Positions 36,141-45,518 are shown, numbered from the stretch's first letter. The stretch: 64,000 nt of DNA from Thiomicrospira sp. WB1 (GCF_001507535.1 NZ_LQBN01000004.1:1-64000), one strand, 5' to 3'. The notes: generated by a model from the letters alone, not told the origin. Numbers and translations are program-made.

Positions 36141-36591
36141 TCACTGGCTAAAACCTCTGGGCTATGCTGGACTGCTTCCGTTTATCCTTCTCAGCCTGGC
36201 GCTGTGGTGGCCGGCCCCTTATCTGCCTGCGGACCTTCTCGCCCAGGCTCTGCTCACCTACAGCGCATTGATTTTCAGTTTTTTGAGTGGCCTGCTGTGG
36301 TTCGGCAGTTTTGTTCTGGGCCAGCACAGCCGCCAACAGGCGTCCCAGATGCTATGGCTCAGCATTGTGGCCATGCCCTGGAGTTGGAGCTGGTTTTTAT
36401 GGAACCATTTTGCCCCCGGCCTGACGTTTCTGGCAGCGGGTTTGTCGTATGTCCTGCTTTGGGCTTATGAGCGCGAAACCCTGGCCCACATCTACCCGCA
36501 AGGCTTCTTTGTTTTGCGCACCCATCTCACATTCGCCGCAGCCCTCAGCCTCTGGCTGGCCGGCGTGGCGATGCTTTGGGGCGGCGTGTGA
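36118..36591 (+). CDS. DUF3429 membrane protein
   Basis: 157 residues with about five membrane helices. LGYAGLLPFILLSLALWW, the YSALIFSFLSGLLWF motif and the C-terminal LRTHLTFAAALSLWLAG fit DUF3429. Function is unknown. These proteins often occur beside photolyase-like genes. TAGGAG precedes the start, which overlaps Cho by 23 bp. Its stop shares bases with the next start. Confidence 0.82.
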   Translation: MRPHLTGNHWLKPLGYAGLLPFILLSLALWWPAPYLPADLLAQALLTYSALIFSFLSGLLWFGSFVLGQHSRQQASQMLWLSIVAMPWSWSWFLWNHFAPGLTFLAAGLSYVLLWAYERETLAHIYPQGFFVLRTHLTFAAALSLWLAGVAMLWGGV

Positions 36592-38183
36592 TGGCGCAAG
36601 CAGCTCTAGCGGCACAAGGCACCACGCTGGGACTGATTTTCGGCGACCAGCTCGACCCGCGTAGCGCACTGTTTGAAGAACTCGACCCGAACAGGGATGT
36701 GCTGTGGATGGCCGAGGTACACTCAGAGCAGACCCACTCATCCAGAATGCGCAGTCTGGTGTGCCTGACGGCCATGCGTCATTTTCGTGACCGACTGACG
36801 CCGAACTGGTCGCTGGATTACACCGAGCTGAGTGAACAGGTCGACATCTTTGAAACCGCATTGCAGCAGGCCATCGACCGTCATCGTCCGCAAAGGCTTT
36901 GTGCCGTCCTGCCCGGCGATCAAGCCCTGCATCGTCGTCTTCAAAGGTTGGCGGCGTCACAAAACCTGCCCATACAATGGTTGCCCGACACCCACTTCAT
37001 CAGCCGCCCAGGAGAATTCCGTCAGTGGTTACAGGGACGCAAGGTGCCGCGCATGGAGCACTGGTATCGCTATTTGCGTAAAGACCGCAACCTATTAATG
37101 CAGACCAACGGCCAGCCCCTCGGCGATCAGTGGAACTTTGACAAAGCCAACCGCAAAGCCTTTGGCAAAGATGGCCCCGATCCTCTGCCGTCGCCACAGT
37201 CCTTCCCCATGGATGCGATCAGCAAAAGCGTGATCGCCGACTTAAAACACGTCTGTCCGACACAGCCCGGGCACGAACCACAAGCCGAAGCCTTGCCCTG
37301 GCCCGTCACGCCGGAGCAGGCACAGGTGGCTCTGGACGACTTCATCCGCCACCGCCTGCCTTGGTTTGGTGACTATCAGGATGCCATCTGGCTGGGCGAA
37401 CCCTGGCTGTATCACGCCCGTTTATCAAGCGCGCTCAACCTGAAACTGCTGTCCCCCCTGCAGGCGATCCAAGCCGCTGAAAACGCCTACCACTCGGGCA
37501 ATGCGCCTTTGAATGCGGTCGAAGGGTTTATTCGTCAGATTCTGGGGTGGCGCGAATACATCCGCGGGCTTTACTGGTCACATCGTGCGCTCTGGCAATC
37601 GCTCACACACACCGATGATCCGGGAGCACTCAACGCCACCGCCGACCTGCCTGATCTTTACTGGCATGGTCGCACGCACATGGCGTGTCTCCAGGATGCC
37701 CTGCAGCCGGTCCTCACGCATGGCTATGGTCATCACATCCAACGACTGATGGTCACTGGCCTGTTTGCCCTGCTCTGGGGCGTCCAGCCGCGTCAGATTC
37801 ATCAATGGTATGGCGCCATGTACGTGGACGCGGTGGACTGGGTGGAGGTGCCCAATACGCTGGGCATGAGCCAATACGCCGATGGCGGGCTGGTCGGCTC
37901 CAAGCCCTACATCGCCAGCGGCGCCTACATTGATCGCATGAGCAATGCGTGCCAACATTGTCGCTACCGCCCCAAACTCGCGGTCGACAATCCAGCCAAA
38001 AACCACCAGGCCTGCCCTTTCACCACGCTCTACTGGGACTTTGTTGCCCGTCACGAATCGCTTTTGGCACAAAATCCGCGTCTGGGCATGCAGGTCAAAA
38101 ACTGGCAACGCAAAACCGCCACGGAACAAACCGCCATCCGAACGCAGGCACAGTCGCTGCGCCAACACCCAAATAACCTTTAA
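36591..38183 (+). CDS. FeS-type photolyase/cryptochrome (PhrB-like)
   Basis: 530-residue member of the bacterial (6-4) photolyase / CryPro group. N-terminal LGLIFGDQLDP is typical. The C-terminal part holds the cofactor cysteines CQHCRYRPKL and HQACPF, plus one further upstream, expected to bind a 4Fe-4S cluster. FAD-binding motifs such as GWREYIRGLYW and MYVDAVDWVEVPNTLGMSQYADGG are present. The ATG overlaps the DUF3429 stop (TGATG). Light-driven repair of UV lesions is the likely role. A photosensor role is the alternative. Confidence 0.92.
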   Translation: MAQAALAAQGTTLGLIFGDQLDPRSALFEELDPNRDVLWMAEVHSEQTHSSRMRSLVCLTAMRHFRDRLTPNWSLDYTELSEQVDIFETALQQAIDRHRPQRLCAVLPGDQALHRRLQRLAASQNLPIQWLPDTHFISRPGEFRQWLQGRKVPRMEHWYRYLRKDRNLLMQTNGQPLGDQWNFDKANRKAFGKDGPDPLPSPQSFPMDAISKSVIADLKHVCPTQPGHEPQAEALPWPVTPEQAQVALDDFIRHRLPWFGDYQDAIWLGEPWLYHARLSSALNLKLLSPLQAIQAAENAYHSGNAPLNAVEGFIRQILGWREYIRGLYWSHRALWQSLTHTDDPGALNATADLPDLYWHGRTHMACLQDALQPVLTHGYGHHIQRLMVTGLFALLWGVQPRQIHQWYGAMYVDAVDWVEVPNTLGMSQYADGGLVGSKPYIASGAYIDRMSNACQHCRYRPKLAVDNPAKNHQACPFTTLYWDFVARHESLLAQNPRLGMQVKNWQRKTATEQTAIRTQAQSLRQHPNNL

Positions 38184-38205
38184 GCACAACCAGAAAGGAG
38201 AGGTA

Positions 38206-38745
38206 ATGCCTTCACAACGACCCACCCACTTTTTACCAGGCCTGGTGATGTTGATCTCACTGCTGCTCAGCGGCTGTACGCAATTGCCCAAGGGCGTCAC
38301 CCCGATCAAGGATTTTGAACTGACGCGCTATCTGGGCACCTGGCATGAGATTGCGCGCCTGGACCACAGTTTTGAAAACGACCTGATGCAGGTCACAGCC
38401 ACTTATTCCCTGCGCGAGGACGGCGGCGTGCGGGTGCTCAACCGGGGCTGGAACACGGTGGAAAAACAATGGGAAGAGGCCGAAGGCAAAGCTTATTTTG
38501 TCGAAACACCGGATGTCGGGCGGTTGAAGGTCTCGTTTTTCGGTCCCTTTTATGGTGGTTACAACATTCACAAACTCAGTCCCGATTACGACATGGCCCT
38601 GGTCATCGGCCCATCCAAAGACTATGCCTGGCTGCTGGCGCGGTCGCAACAACCGCCCGCCGCTCAATGCGAACGGTTTTTGAAAGCTGCGGACCAGCTG
38701 GGCATCGCCCGCGACGACTGGATTGAAGTGAATGCGTGTGGCTGA
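38206..38745 (+). CDS. blc: Outer-membrane lipocalin (Blc-like)
   Basis: 179-residue lipoprotein with lipobox LLLSGC near residue 24. The lipocalin signature is LTRYLGTWHEIARLDHSFEN (about 46-65). LKVSFFGPFYGGYNIHKL and the MALVIGPSKDYAWLLARS strand complete the barrel. Blc binds lysophospholipids or fatty acids during envelope stress. It is often linked to photolyase clusters in marine bacteria. GGAGAGG precedes the start. An exact palindrome copy lies in its leader at 38235. Confidence 0.9.
   Translation: MPSQRPTHFLPGLVMLISLLLSGCTQLPKGVTPIKDFELTRYLGTWHEIARLDHSFENDLMQVTATYSLREDGGVRVLNRGWNTVEKQWEEAEGKAYFVETPDVGRLKVSFFGPFYGGYNIHKLSPDYDMALVIGPSKDYAWLLARSQQPPAAQCERFLKAADQLGIARDDWIEVNACG
38235..38246. 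repeat. Dispersed palindrome copy in the blc leader
   Basis: Exact ACCAGGCCTGGT with TTTT on the left, encoding F-L-P-G-L-V in the signal peptide, the same peptide as in the sppA-like leader. Confidence 0.7.
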
Positions 38746-38766
38746 AAACTGCAGCGCCGATGGTTG

Positions 38767-39447
38767 TCAGGGCGCCAGCCGTTGTTTTAACCAGGCCTGG
38801 TTATTTTTCGGGTCCCGGCGGTATTCAATCCGGTCATGCAGACGGTTGTCGCCGCCCTGCCAGAACTCCATCACTTCCGGCACCACGCGGTAGCCGCCCC
38901 AGAAATCCGGGAACGGGATCTTGCCGCGTTTGAACTTGTCTTTCAGACGGGCAAATTCGCTCAACAACACCTCTTTGGAAGAAATCACCTCGCTCTGCGC
39001 ACTGACCCAGGCGCCCAACTGACTGCCTTCCGGGCGCGATGTAAAATACGACATGGATTCTTTGGCGGGAATTTTTTTCGCCCGGCCCTGAATCTTGACC
39101 TGACGTTCCAGCGGCAACCAGTTAAAGTGCAAGGCCACCTGATCATTTTCTGCCATGTCCTTCGCCTTCTGACTGCCGTAGTTGGTAAAAAAGACAAACC
39201 CGTGATCGAATTTTTTCAGCAGCACCGTGCGCGTTGACGGCTGACCCGACGCATCCACGGTCGCCAGAATCATCGCATTGGGTTCCAGCAATTGGGCTTC
39301 CTGCGCCTGCGCAAACCAAGTCTCAAACTGCTTCATCGGGTCGGCGTCGGTGTTGCTTTCATCCAACCCGCCTTTCAGATAGCGCCGACGCAAATGCCCC
39401 AGATCCAAGCCCGGTGCGTATTCGCTCTGGCCGCTTTGCTCACTCAT
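38767..39447 (-). CDS. pdxH: Pyridoxine/pyridoxamine 5'-phosphate oxidase
   Basis: FMN enzyme completing pyridoxal phosphate synthesis. The 226-residue protein has the family features AMILATVDASGQPSTRTVLLKKFD, FFTNYGSQKAKDMA and the C-terminal DRIEYRRDPKNNQAWLKQRLAP. The palindrome copy at 38790 encodes the final NQAWL. It is the last gene of a hydrolase-CPXCG-pdxH run, adjacent to the CPXCG stop. Confidence 0.95.
   Translation of the reverse strand: MSEQSGQSEYAPGLDLGHLRRRYLKGGLDESNTDADPMKQFETWFAQAQEAQLLEPNAMILATVDASGQPSTRTVLLKKFDHGFVFFTNYGSQKAKDMAENDQVALHFNWLPLERQVKIQGRAKKIPAKESMSYFTSRPEGSQLGAWVSAQSEVISSKEVLLSEFARLKDKFKRGKIPFPDFWGGYRVVPEVMEFWQGGDNRLHDRIEYRRDPKNNQAWLKQRLAP
38790..38801. repeat. 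Dispersed palindrome copy at the 3' end of pdxH
   Basis: Exact ACCAGGCCTGGT with GTTTTA on the left and TATTTTT on the right. It encodes Q-A-W in PdxH and lies only 45 bp past the blc stop on the other strand. Confidence 0.7.
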
Positions 39448-39660
39448 TCATTCCTCCTCGTTGACCCTGACGTGCAGCGTGTCCTGTTCCGACACCAACT
39501 CAAATAAAATCGGATGACAACAAATAAAACAATCTTCCACAAACGAAACCGACGTTTCACCCTCGTCCAGCTGTTCGATCATGGCCGGGTCCAAAACCAG
39601 CTCAAACGATTCCCAGCAGTGCGGACACTGAACCATTTGGCTTTGCAAAGCCATCAACAT
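39448..39660 (-). CDS. CPXCG-type cysteine-rich small protein
   Basis: 70-residue protein of the CPXCG family: MVQCPHCWESFEL then VEDCFICCHPILFEL, two cysteine pairs fit for a metal site, and an acidic C-terminus. GGAGG lies 5 bp upstream of the ATG. It sits between the hydrolase gene and pdxH with almost no gaps. Function unknown. Confidence 0.82.
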   Translation of the reverse strand: MLMALQSQMVQCPHCWESFELVLDPAMIEQLDEGETSVSFVEDCFICCHPILFELVSEQDTLHVRVNEEE

Positions 39661-39662
39661 GC

Positions 39663-40652
39663 TTACCTCCCCGCCAGAGCGTCAAGCAGGGCCGGATAAA
39701 ACGCCGCCGCATTTTCCACCCAGGGAAAATGCGCGCATCCTTCCAGAACTGTCACCGAATCCAGCTGCATTTGATCGGTCATCCGTTGCAGATTGGTGGG
39801 CATAAAATAATCCTGCTTGCATTCAATGAAATCCACCCGCCTTGACTCAGCCGCTTGCCAGCGACGAATCCAGTCATAAGAAATGGGCTTGGCACTATAC
39901 GCCTGCCAGGCGGCAATGTTCAAGGTAGGGCGAAAATCCCGGGCGCTGAATTGTGCGGCATAACGCCGCCCCTCTGCCACGTCTTCAAAATAGGTGGGCA
40001 GGGCCTGTTGCAATTGCCGCCGGGCCAGTGCTTCCTCGCTCAGGGTCTCTGTTGTCGTGTCTGCCCAGTCATCGGTGACGGTGTTCAGTCCGTGGGCACG
40101 CTGACGCTGATCAATTGCCTCGGCCAACCCCTGCATGGCTTTGCGCTCCGGGTCCACCGGATTAAGCAACACCCACTGGCGCACTGCCTCTGGGTACGCC
40201 CGCGTATACAGCATTGCCATCAGCGCCCCCCAGGAATGCCCCACCAGAACCAAGGGGCCACCGCCTTGCGCCTCATGCCAGGCACGGATCTGTGCCACCC
40301 ATTTCTTTAGCGGTTTATCCGCCACCGATGGCAACAGCTGGACGTTTTCACCCACACCAGCCATGTCCATCACCGCCACGCGCCAACCGGCCTGTGCCAG
40401 CCGCTTTTGAATCGGCTGCAGATTCCAACTGGAAAACCCCGGACCGCCGCCCAGCAACAGCACCGTGACCGTCTCGTTCGACGGCGCGTTCGCCGTCGCG
40501 GGCAACAGATGATACGCCACCGATGTCGCCGTCCCCGGCCAATCGAAGGTCCGCGCAGGGGTTTCATACCCAGCGCGGCAAAGCGAGCTACCCAACAGCC
40601 AAATCAGCCCCACGGCCAATGCAAGCGGGGCAAAACCGGACGCGATTTTCAT
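39663..40652 (-). CDS. Exported alpha/beta hydrolase (S33 peptidase-like)
   Basis: 329 residues with a signal peptide (about 1-27). Oxyanion region LLGGGPGFSSWN, nucleophile elbow GHSWGAL, and a late histidine in EGCAHFPWVENA form the catalytic set, as in proline iminopeptidase-like hydrolases. GAGAGGAGT precedes the ATG at 40652. A longer frame runs back to 40919 but overlaps the Mrp operon end without support. Substrate unknown. Confidence 0.8.
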   Translation of the reverse strand: MKIASGFAPLALAVGLIWLLGSSLCRAGYETPARTFDWPGTATSVAYHLLPATANAPSNETVTVLLLGGGPGFSSWNLQPIQKRLAQAGWRVAVMDMAGVGENVQLLPSVADKPLKKWVAQIRAWHEAQGGGPLVLVGHSWGALMAMLYTRAYPEAVRQWVLLNPVDPERKAMQGLAEAIDQRQRAHGLNTVTDDWADTTTETLSEEALARRQLQQALPTYFEDVAEGRRYAAQFSARDFRPTLNIAAWQAYSAKPISYDWIRRWQAAESRRVDFIECKQDYFMPTNLQRMTDQMQLDSVTVLEGCAHFPWVENAAAFYPALLDALAGR

Positions 40653-40816
40653 ACCACTCCTCTCATTCAGTCTCGCCTTCGACACAACTGATATAAATAT
40701 ATTACATTTTATATACAAAAACAATTCAGGGCCTTTGCCAGCGCCAGCAACAAGGGAACAAAACGAAACCGTACAGAGAACACCGTCGGCGTGAAGGTCG
40801 CAGATGCGTGGCCGTT

Positions 40817-42583
40817 TCAACCAACCCAGAAGGTCAGCCGATCCAGCGCAAACGGAGACATCAGAAGCCAGGCCAATATCAGCACCAGTGCCATCATCGC
40901 GCCCATCAGCCAGGCCCATTCCGATTGGGCATTACGCCCAGCTTTCGCCGAGCGGGTGTGCCAGCGACTGAACCAGCAAGCGACTCGCCCATACCAGGTT
41001 TGCAGGCGACGAGGCCAGCTTTGCTGCCAGTGATGCCAGCGTAGATGACCTTGATGCAAAGGGCGCGCCAGTAAATGCCACAGCCATTCATACCACACCA
41101 ACACATCGCCCGGGGCCACCGCCGGACCGCGCAGACGCAACCGATGCCAGACCCACAGCAATAAAACCGCCACGAACAAAGGGGTCAAACCACTCAACCA
41201 GGACGGGGCATAGCCGACGCCCCACGCCTGAATCTGCCAGACAAACCATCCCCAGGCCGTGGCGATGCCTAACCACCAGCTCAGCCAGACCCAAGGGTTC
41301 AGACCCGCTCGATCCGGCGCATCCTGCACCGGGCGCAGCGTGTCAAGCGTCCGCAGCACCATCAAAAAGCGTCCCATCAGCAAGGCCGTTGCCAAGGCCC
41401 CCAACCAGAGACCAACGCCGCTCACCTGATGCGCCACACCCGCCGCCTGCACTTTCAAAGCGGTTTTCACCCAGTCGCCGCTGCTCAAAGGCACCCCGGC
41501 CAGCGCCAGCGCCAGCAGTCCCACCCCCAGCCAGGTGGCAGTACGTTGCCAACCCGGCATTTGGGATTGGGCCTTGAGCCATCCCACGCTTAGAAACAAC
41601 CCCGACTTCACCAGAGCGTGATGCAGCGCAAACGCACTCAACCAGAGCATGCCGACCTCAGGCGCCCCCATCTGCCAGACCCAGCCCAGCCCCCAGATCA
41701 ACCATCCCATCTGACTGATACTGGAATAGGCCAGCAGGGTTTTGGGGTCAGTCTGCATCACCCCGAACACAGCGCCATAGAGCATGGTCAACAGACCTAG
41801 CCAGAGCATCGCTTGCGGCCAATGAGTTTCAACCAGAACCTGACCGGGCAACAGCAACCACCAACCGATCACCCCCGCCTTGATCATGACCCCGGACAGC
41901 ACTGCGCTGGCCGGCACTGGGGCCGCCGGATGCGCCAAAGGCAACCAGACATGCAACAACGGCACCCCGGCCTTAATCGCCAGTCCCAGCCACAGACACA
42001 GCAACACCCAGTCCGTTCCGGGGAGGGCCTGCCAGTCGGCGAGGCGCAGCGTGCCGGTTTCCGCCGCTCGCGCCACCACGCCCACAAACAGCACCAATTC
42101 CCCTATCAGCGCCAGCACCAGATACCAGCGACCGGCACGAAGGGCTTTGGGCGTGCCCTCATGCATTACCAACCCCCAGGCACTGATGCTCATCAGACTG
42201 AACCCTAAATAAAAGCTCACCGCATCCCCCGCCAGCACCCAAAGCAGGCTGCCCGACAGACTCAGCAGGAAAAACACCGCGTAACGCGCCCGGTTGCACG
42301 CCACCATCACCTCAGAGTGCAGTGCCGCCAACGTCCAGACCGCGAGCGTCAATCCCAGCCAGGCATGCGACAGAGCATCCAACCGCCAATGCGCCCCGAG
42401 CAACCAAAATGACCAGGCCTGGTGCCAGTCCAGCGGTGTGGCCGTCCAGGCAAGCCCCCACAGCGACCATCCCGGCAGCAAGGCGATCACCAACAATGAC
42501 CCCGACCCTTTGCGCACAGCGGGCAGCGCCAACAAAGCCGCCAGCAACAAAGGCCAGATCCAAAGCGTGCTGAAAAGATGCAT
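40817..42583 (-). CDS. Mrp-type antiporter, third ND5/MrpD-like subunit
   Basis: 588-residue membrane protein with about 14-16 helices, last gene of the antiporter operon. The TM7 lysine (GLAIKAGVPLLHVWLPLAHP) and TM8 lysine (SGVMIKAGVIGW) of proton-pumping ND5-like proteins are present. In TM5 the usual glutamate (FYELLTLATWPLV in the neighbour gene) aligns with serine in FYLGFSLMSISAWGLV. A pseudo-antiporter or structural role is possible. Start MHLFSTLW is 5 bp after the preceding gene. Confidence 0.82.
   Translation of the reverse strand: MHLFSTLWIWPLLLAALLALPAVRKGSGSLLVIALLPGWSLWGLAWTATPLDWHQAWSFWLLGAHWRLDALSHAWLGLTLAVWTLAALHSEVMVACNRARYAVFFLLSLSGSLLWVLAGDAVSFYLGFSLMSISAWGLVMHEGTPKALRAGRWYLVLALIGELVLFVGVVARAAETGTLRLADWQALPGTDWVLLCLWLGLAIKAGVPLLHVWLPLAHPAAPVPASAVLSGVMIKAGVIGWWLLLPGQVLVETHWPQAMLWLGLLTMLYGAVFGVMQTDPKTLLAYSSISQMGWLIWGLGWVWQMGAPEVGMLWLSAFALHHALVKSGLFLSVGWLKAQSQMPGWQRTATWLGVGLLALALAGVPLSSGDWVKTALKVQAAGVAHQVSGVGLWLGALATALLMGRFLMVLRTLDTLRPVQDAPDRAGLNPWVWLSWWLGIATAWGWFVWQIQAWGVGYAPSWLSGLTPLFVAVLLLWVWHRLRLRGPAVAPGDVLVWYEWLWHLLARPLHQGHLRWHHWQQSWPRRLQTWYGRVACWFSRWHTRSAKAGRNAQSEWAWLMGAMMALVLILAWLLMSPFALDRLTFWVG
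42412..42423. repeat. Dispersed palindrome copy in the third ND5-like gene
   Basis: Exact ACCAGGCCTGGT, encoding Q-A-W in HQAWSFWLL near the N-terminus. Flanking T/A runs are weak. Confidence 0.65.
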
Positions 42584-42588
42584 GCCAC

Positions 42589-44082
42589 TCACAACGCAAA
42601 CTCCCGCTTGACCAACCACTGCACCCAGCCGAGACTGGTCACATTCAGCCCCGCCAATACGCCAAGCAACACCACCAGGGACGCCGTCACCAGTGGCGGA
42701 AACAGCAACAGAGCATGGGTTTCAAACACACGGCTCAACCTCTGCGCCTGCGGCCACTGAGCCGGCGGCGATTCAAACCAGGCGCGGTACAGCAATGGCA
42801 AAAAATAAGCCGCATTCAGCAAACCGGAAACCAACAGCACCGCCAACACCCAGTTGGCTTCGGCCTCCCAGGCTCCCAGCCCCAAGTACCATTTGCTCAC
42901 AAACCCCGCCAGTGGCGGAAAACCAATCATGCCCAGCGCACCCAGAGTAAACGCCGCCGTAGTCCAGGGCATGCGCCGCCCCACACCGGAAAGTTCCGAC
43001 ACCTTGTGCACCCCGAGGGTTTCGGCATAATTGCCCGCTGCCAGAAAGAGTGTGATTTTCATCACCCCCTGATGCACGATGTGAATCAGGCCGCCAATCG
43101 CCCCCAACGGTCCGGCCAAGGCCACCCCAAGGGCCACATACGACACCTGGCTGACCGTGGAAAATGCCAGCCGTTTTTTGAGATCACTTTCAAACAATGC
43201 ACGCCAGGACCCATACACAATGGTCAGTGCCGCCAAGCCCAACAGCAGATCCGCCATCCCGAGGTCAGCCGCAAACTCGATTCCGAACACCTCAAACATC
43301 ACCCGAACAATGCCAAACGCCCCGGCCTTCACCACCGCCACCGCATGCAACAAGGCACTGACCGGTGCCGGGGCCACCATCGCCCGTGGCAGCCAACCGT
43401 GCAAGGGCACCAGCGCCGCCTTGACCCCAAGCCCGATCAGCAACAACACAAACACCGCCCACAACCAGACCTGGGCCACATCCGCGTCAGACACATAGCC
43501 GCCCGGCACAAATTCGGGCGTGCCCACCAGCGCATGCAACGTGACCGCCCCCAGCAACAGCACACTGCCGCTGACCAGGGTATAACGCAAATACACCCGT
43601 CCGGCAGCCAGCGCCTGCGGCGTGCCCCGATGCACCACCAGCGGCCAGGTGGCCAGGGTAAGCAGCTCATAAAACACCACAAAGGTAAACAAATTGGCCG
43701 ACATCGCCACCCCGGCGGTGGCGCTGACACACAAGCTAAAAAAACCGAAAAAGCGAGAGCGATGCGGCGAATGCTCCAGATAGCCGATCGCATAGAGCGT
43801 GGTCAGCAGCCACAGCACCGCCGATAAGATCAAAAACAGTCCGGCAAGCGCATCCACCTTAAGCGACAGGGTCAGTCCCGGCAACAGCGGCAGTTGCCAG
43901 TGGTAACTTTCCCCGGCATAGAGCCCCAGCAACAAAAGCCCGACCAATTGCAACTTGACCAGCGCCGCGCCCACATTCAATAAGCTGCGCAGGGTCCGCC
44001 GGGTTTCGGGAATAAAGAAAATCACCAGGCCTGGTAACGCCGAAGTCATCAGTACCAGCCACGGCCAAATGCTCTGACTCAT
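42589..44082 (-). CDS. Mrp-type antiporter, second MrpD-like subunit
   Basis: 497-residue NuoL/MrpD-family protein with 14 predicted helices. Key residues are present: TM5 glutamate in FVVFYELLTLATWPLV, TM7 lysine in GLGVKAALVPLHGWLPRAMVAPAPVSALLHAVAVVKAG, and the broken-helix histidine in HIVHQGVMKI. It should carry out ion translocation in the complex. Overlaps the upstream MrpD-like gene by 4 bp. Confidence 0.9.
   Translation of the reverse strand: MSQSIWPWLVLMTSALPGLVIFFIPETRRTLRSLLNVGAALVKLQLVGLLLLGLYAGESYHWQLPLLPGLTLSLKVDALAGLFLILSAVLWLLTTLYAIGYLEHSPHRSRFFGFFSLCVSATAGVAMSANLFTFVVFYELLTLATWPLVVHRGTPQALAAGRVYLRYTLVSGSVLLLGAVTLHALVGTPEFVPGGYVSDADVAQVWLWAVFVLLLIGLGVKAALVPLHGWLPRAMVAPAPVSALLHAVAVVKAGAFGIVRVMFEVFGIEFAADLGMADLLLGLAALTIVYGSWRALFESDLKKRLAFSTVSQVSYVALGVALAGPLGAIGGLIHIVHQGVMKITLFLAAGNYAETLGVHKVSELSGVGRRMPWTTAAFTLGALGMIGFPPLAGFVSKWYLGLGAWEAEANWVLAVLLVSGLLNAAYFLPLLYRAWFESPPAQWPQAQRLSRVFETHALLLFPPLVTASLVVLLGVLAGLNVTSLGWVQWLVKREFAL
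44024..44035. repeat. Dispersed palindrome copy in the second MrpD-like gene
   Basis: Exact ACCAGGCCTGGT, encoding L-P-G-L-V at the end of the first membrane helix. Confidence 0.65.
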
Positions 44083-45518
44083 GCCCCCGCCTCCCAGTAC
44101 CAGTAGCCACCCAGCGCACCCAACACACTCAAAGCGGACAAGATGAGCGCCACCGCATCCAGACGAGTCGGGACCGTCTGCAACGGCGCCTGTGGCGTCA
44201 GGGGTTCAGCTCCGTGTCCGGTCGAAAGCCCCAGATTCAATACCCGCCAGCCATACGCCAGCGTCAGCAAACTTCCCAGCAGCGACACCGCCAGCCAGAG
44301 CCAGGCCTGCAACTCCCACGCCAGCGAAAGCAGCCACCACTTGCCCAAAAAGCCCATGCTCAAGGGCAGCCCTGCCAGACTCACCACCGCCAGCGCCATG
44401 GCAAACACACTCAGGGGCGAACGTTGCAGCGCCACGCCCAAACCAGCCAACCGGGTCTCGCCAGCTCGCTTTTGCACCGTACCGGCCGCCAGAAACCATC
44501 CCGCCTTGGCCAGCGCATGCGCCGCCACCAACCAGACCCAGCCCCGCCAGAGTGTTTCGGTCAGCCCGTCAGAATCTCTGGTCGTCGCCTCAACCATCAA
44601 GGCCAACGCCAGCACCAACACGCCCACCTGGGCCACGGTGGACCAGGCCACCAAGGGTTTGAGCGCCGGGGTGCGAAACGCCTGATAGCCGCCCCAGAAA
44701 ATCGCCACCGTGCCCAACAGCGCCAGGACCCATCCGGCCTGACTGTCTGGCTGAGAGGTGAGCGGCGCAAACAGGTCCAACCAGAGACGCAACAGACCAT
44801 ACAACCCCGCCTTGATCACCAGCGCCGACAAGACGGCGCTCACCACCGTTTGCGCCTTGGCATGGGCTTGCGGCAACCAACCGTGCAAAGGAAACACCGC
44901 GGCCTTGGCCATTAACCCCAGCGTCATCACCGCCAGCGCCAGAGCCGTGATGCCGTCCCCCTGCATGGCGTCACGCAGCAACAGCATATCCAGTACACCA
45001 TAACGGCCATAAAGCAACGCCACCCCAAGCAGAAACAGCATGGAACCGGTCAGACTCACCAACAGATACCGAAACGCCGCCCGCGTCGCTGCCGGTCCCG
45101 GCGTCAATGCCACCAGCGCCACCGCCGCCACGCTCAAAAGCTCCAGAGTCACATAAAAATGAAACACATCCGCCGTCAGAAGCAGCGCATTCATGGCGGC
45201 CCAGACACCAAGCCACAGTCCCCAGAAAGCAGAAGGCAGAGAGCGATCCCACCAGGCATAAAGACTGCTCAAACCGCCGACCCAGGCCACCAGAGCGATC
45301 ATAAACTGAGACACCCCGTCCAGACGCCAGCTCAAGCCCAAAGGCGGCAGCCAGCCTCCCAGTGCCACCGACTGCGGGGCCCAGGTCAGCACCCAGGTGC
45401 CGAAAAACACCCCGCCCAGCACCCCGGGCAGTGCGGCCCAGCGCACCGGCATCACCAGCGTCAGGGCGCCCCAAAGCAGCGGCCACACCACCAGCGCCGC
45501 CAATCCCCACTCAGTCAT
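44079..45518 (-). CDS. Mrp-type antiporter, first MrpD-like subunit
   Basis: 479-residue MrpD-family protein. TM5 glutamate is in FHFYVTLELLSVAAVAL, and the TM7 lysine is in GLMAKAAVFPLHGWLPQAHAKAQTVVSAVLSALVIKAG. Start MTEWGLA overlaps mrpC by 8 bp. A longer frame adds 15 basic residues with no support. It probably forms one proton/sodium path of the multisubunit antiporter. Confidence 0.9.
   Translation of the reverse strand: MTEWGLAALVVWPLLWGALTLVMPVRWAALPGVLGGVFFGTWVLTWAPQSVALGGWLPPLGLSWRLDGVSQFMIALVAWVGGLSSLYAWWDRSLPSAFWGLWLGVWAAMNALLLTADVFHFYVTLELLSVAAVALVALTPGPAATRAAFRYLLVSLTGSMLFLLGVALLYGRYGVLDMLLLRDAMQGDGITALALAVMTLGLMAKAAVFPLHGWLPQAHAKAQTVVSAVLSALVIKAGLYGLLRLWLDLFAPLTSQPDSQAGWVLALLGTVAIFWGGYQAFRTPALKPLVAWSTVAQVGVLVLALALMVEATTRDSDGLTETLWRGWVWLVAAHALAKAGWFLAAGTVQKRAGETRLAGLGVALQRSPLSVFAMALAVVSLAGLPLSMGFLGKWWLLSLAWELQAWLWLAVSLLGSLLTLAYGWRVLNLGLSTGHGAEPLTPQAPLQTVPTRLDAVALILSALSVLGALGGYWYWEAGA

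Noticed and set aside
885-38020. Partial palindrome look-alikes near 885, 2955, 26127, 31265 and 38008
   Set aside because: They share only AGGCCT or one arm and lack the 12-bp symmetry, so they were not counted.
39663-40919. Extended hydrolase frame to 40919
   Set aside because: It would overlap the end of the antiporter operon. The ATG at 40652 has a strong ribosome site and a signal peptide.
42715-43827. 370-codon frame opposite an MrpD-like gene
   Set aside because: H/Q/R/P-rich antisense reading of membrane-protein codons.
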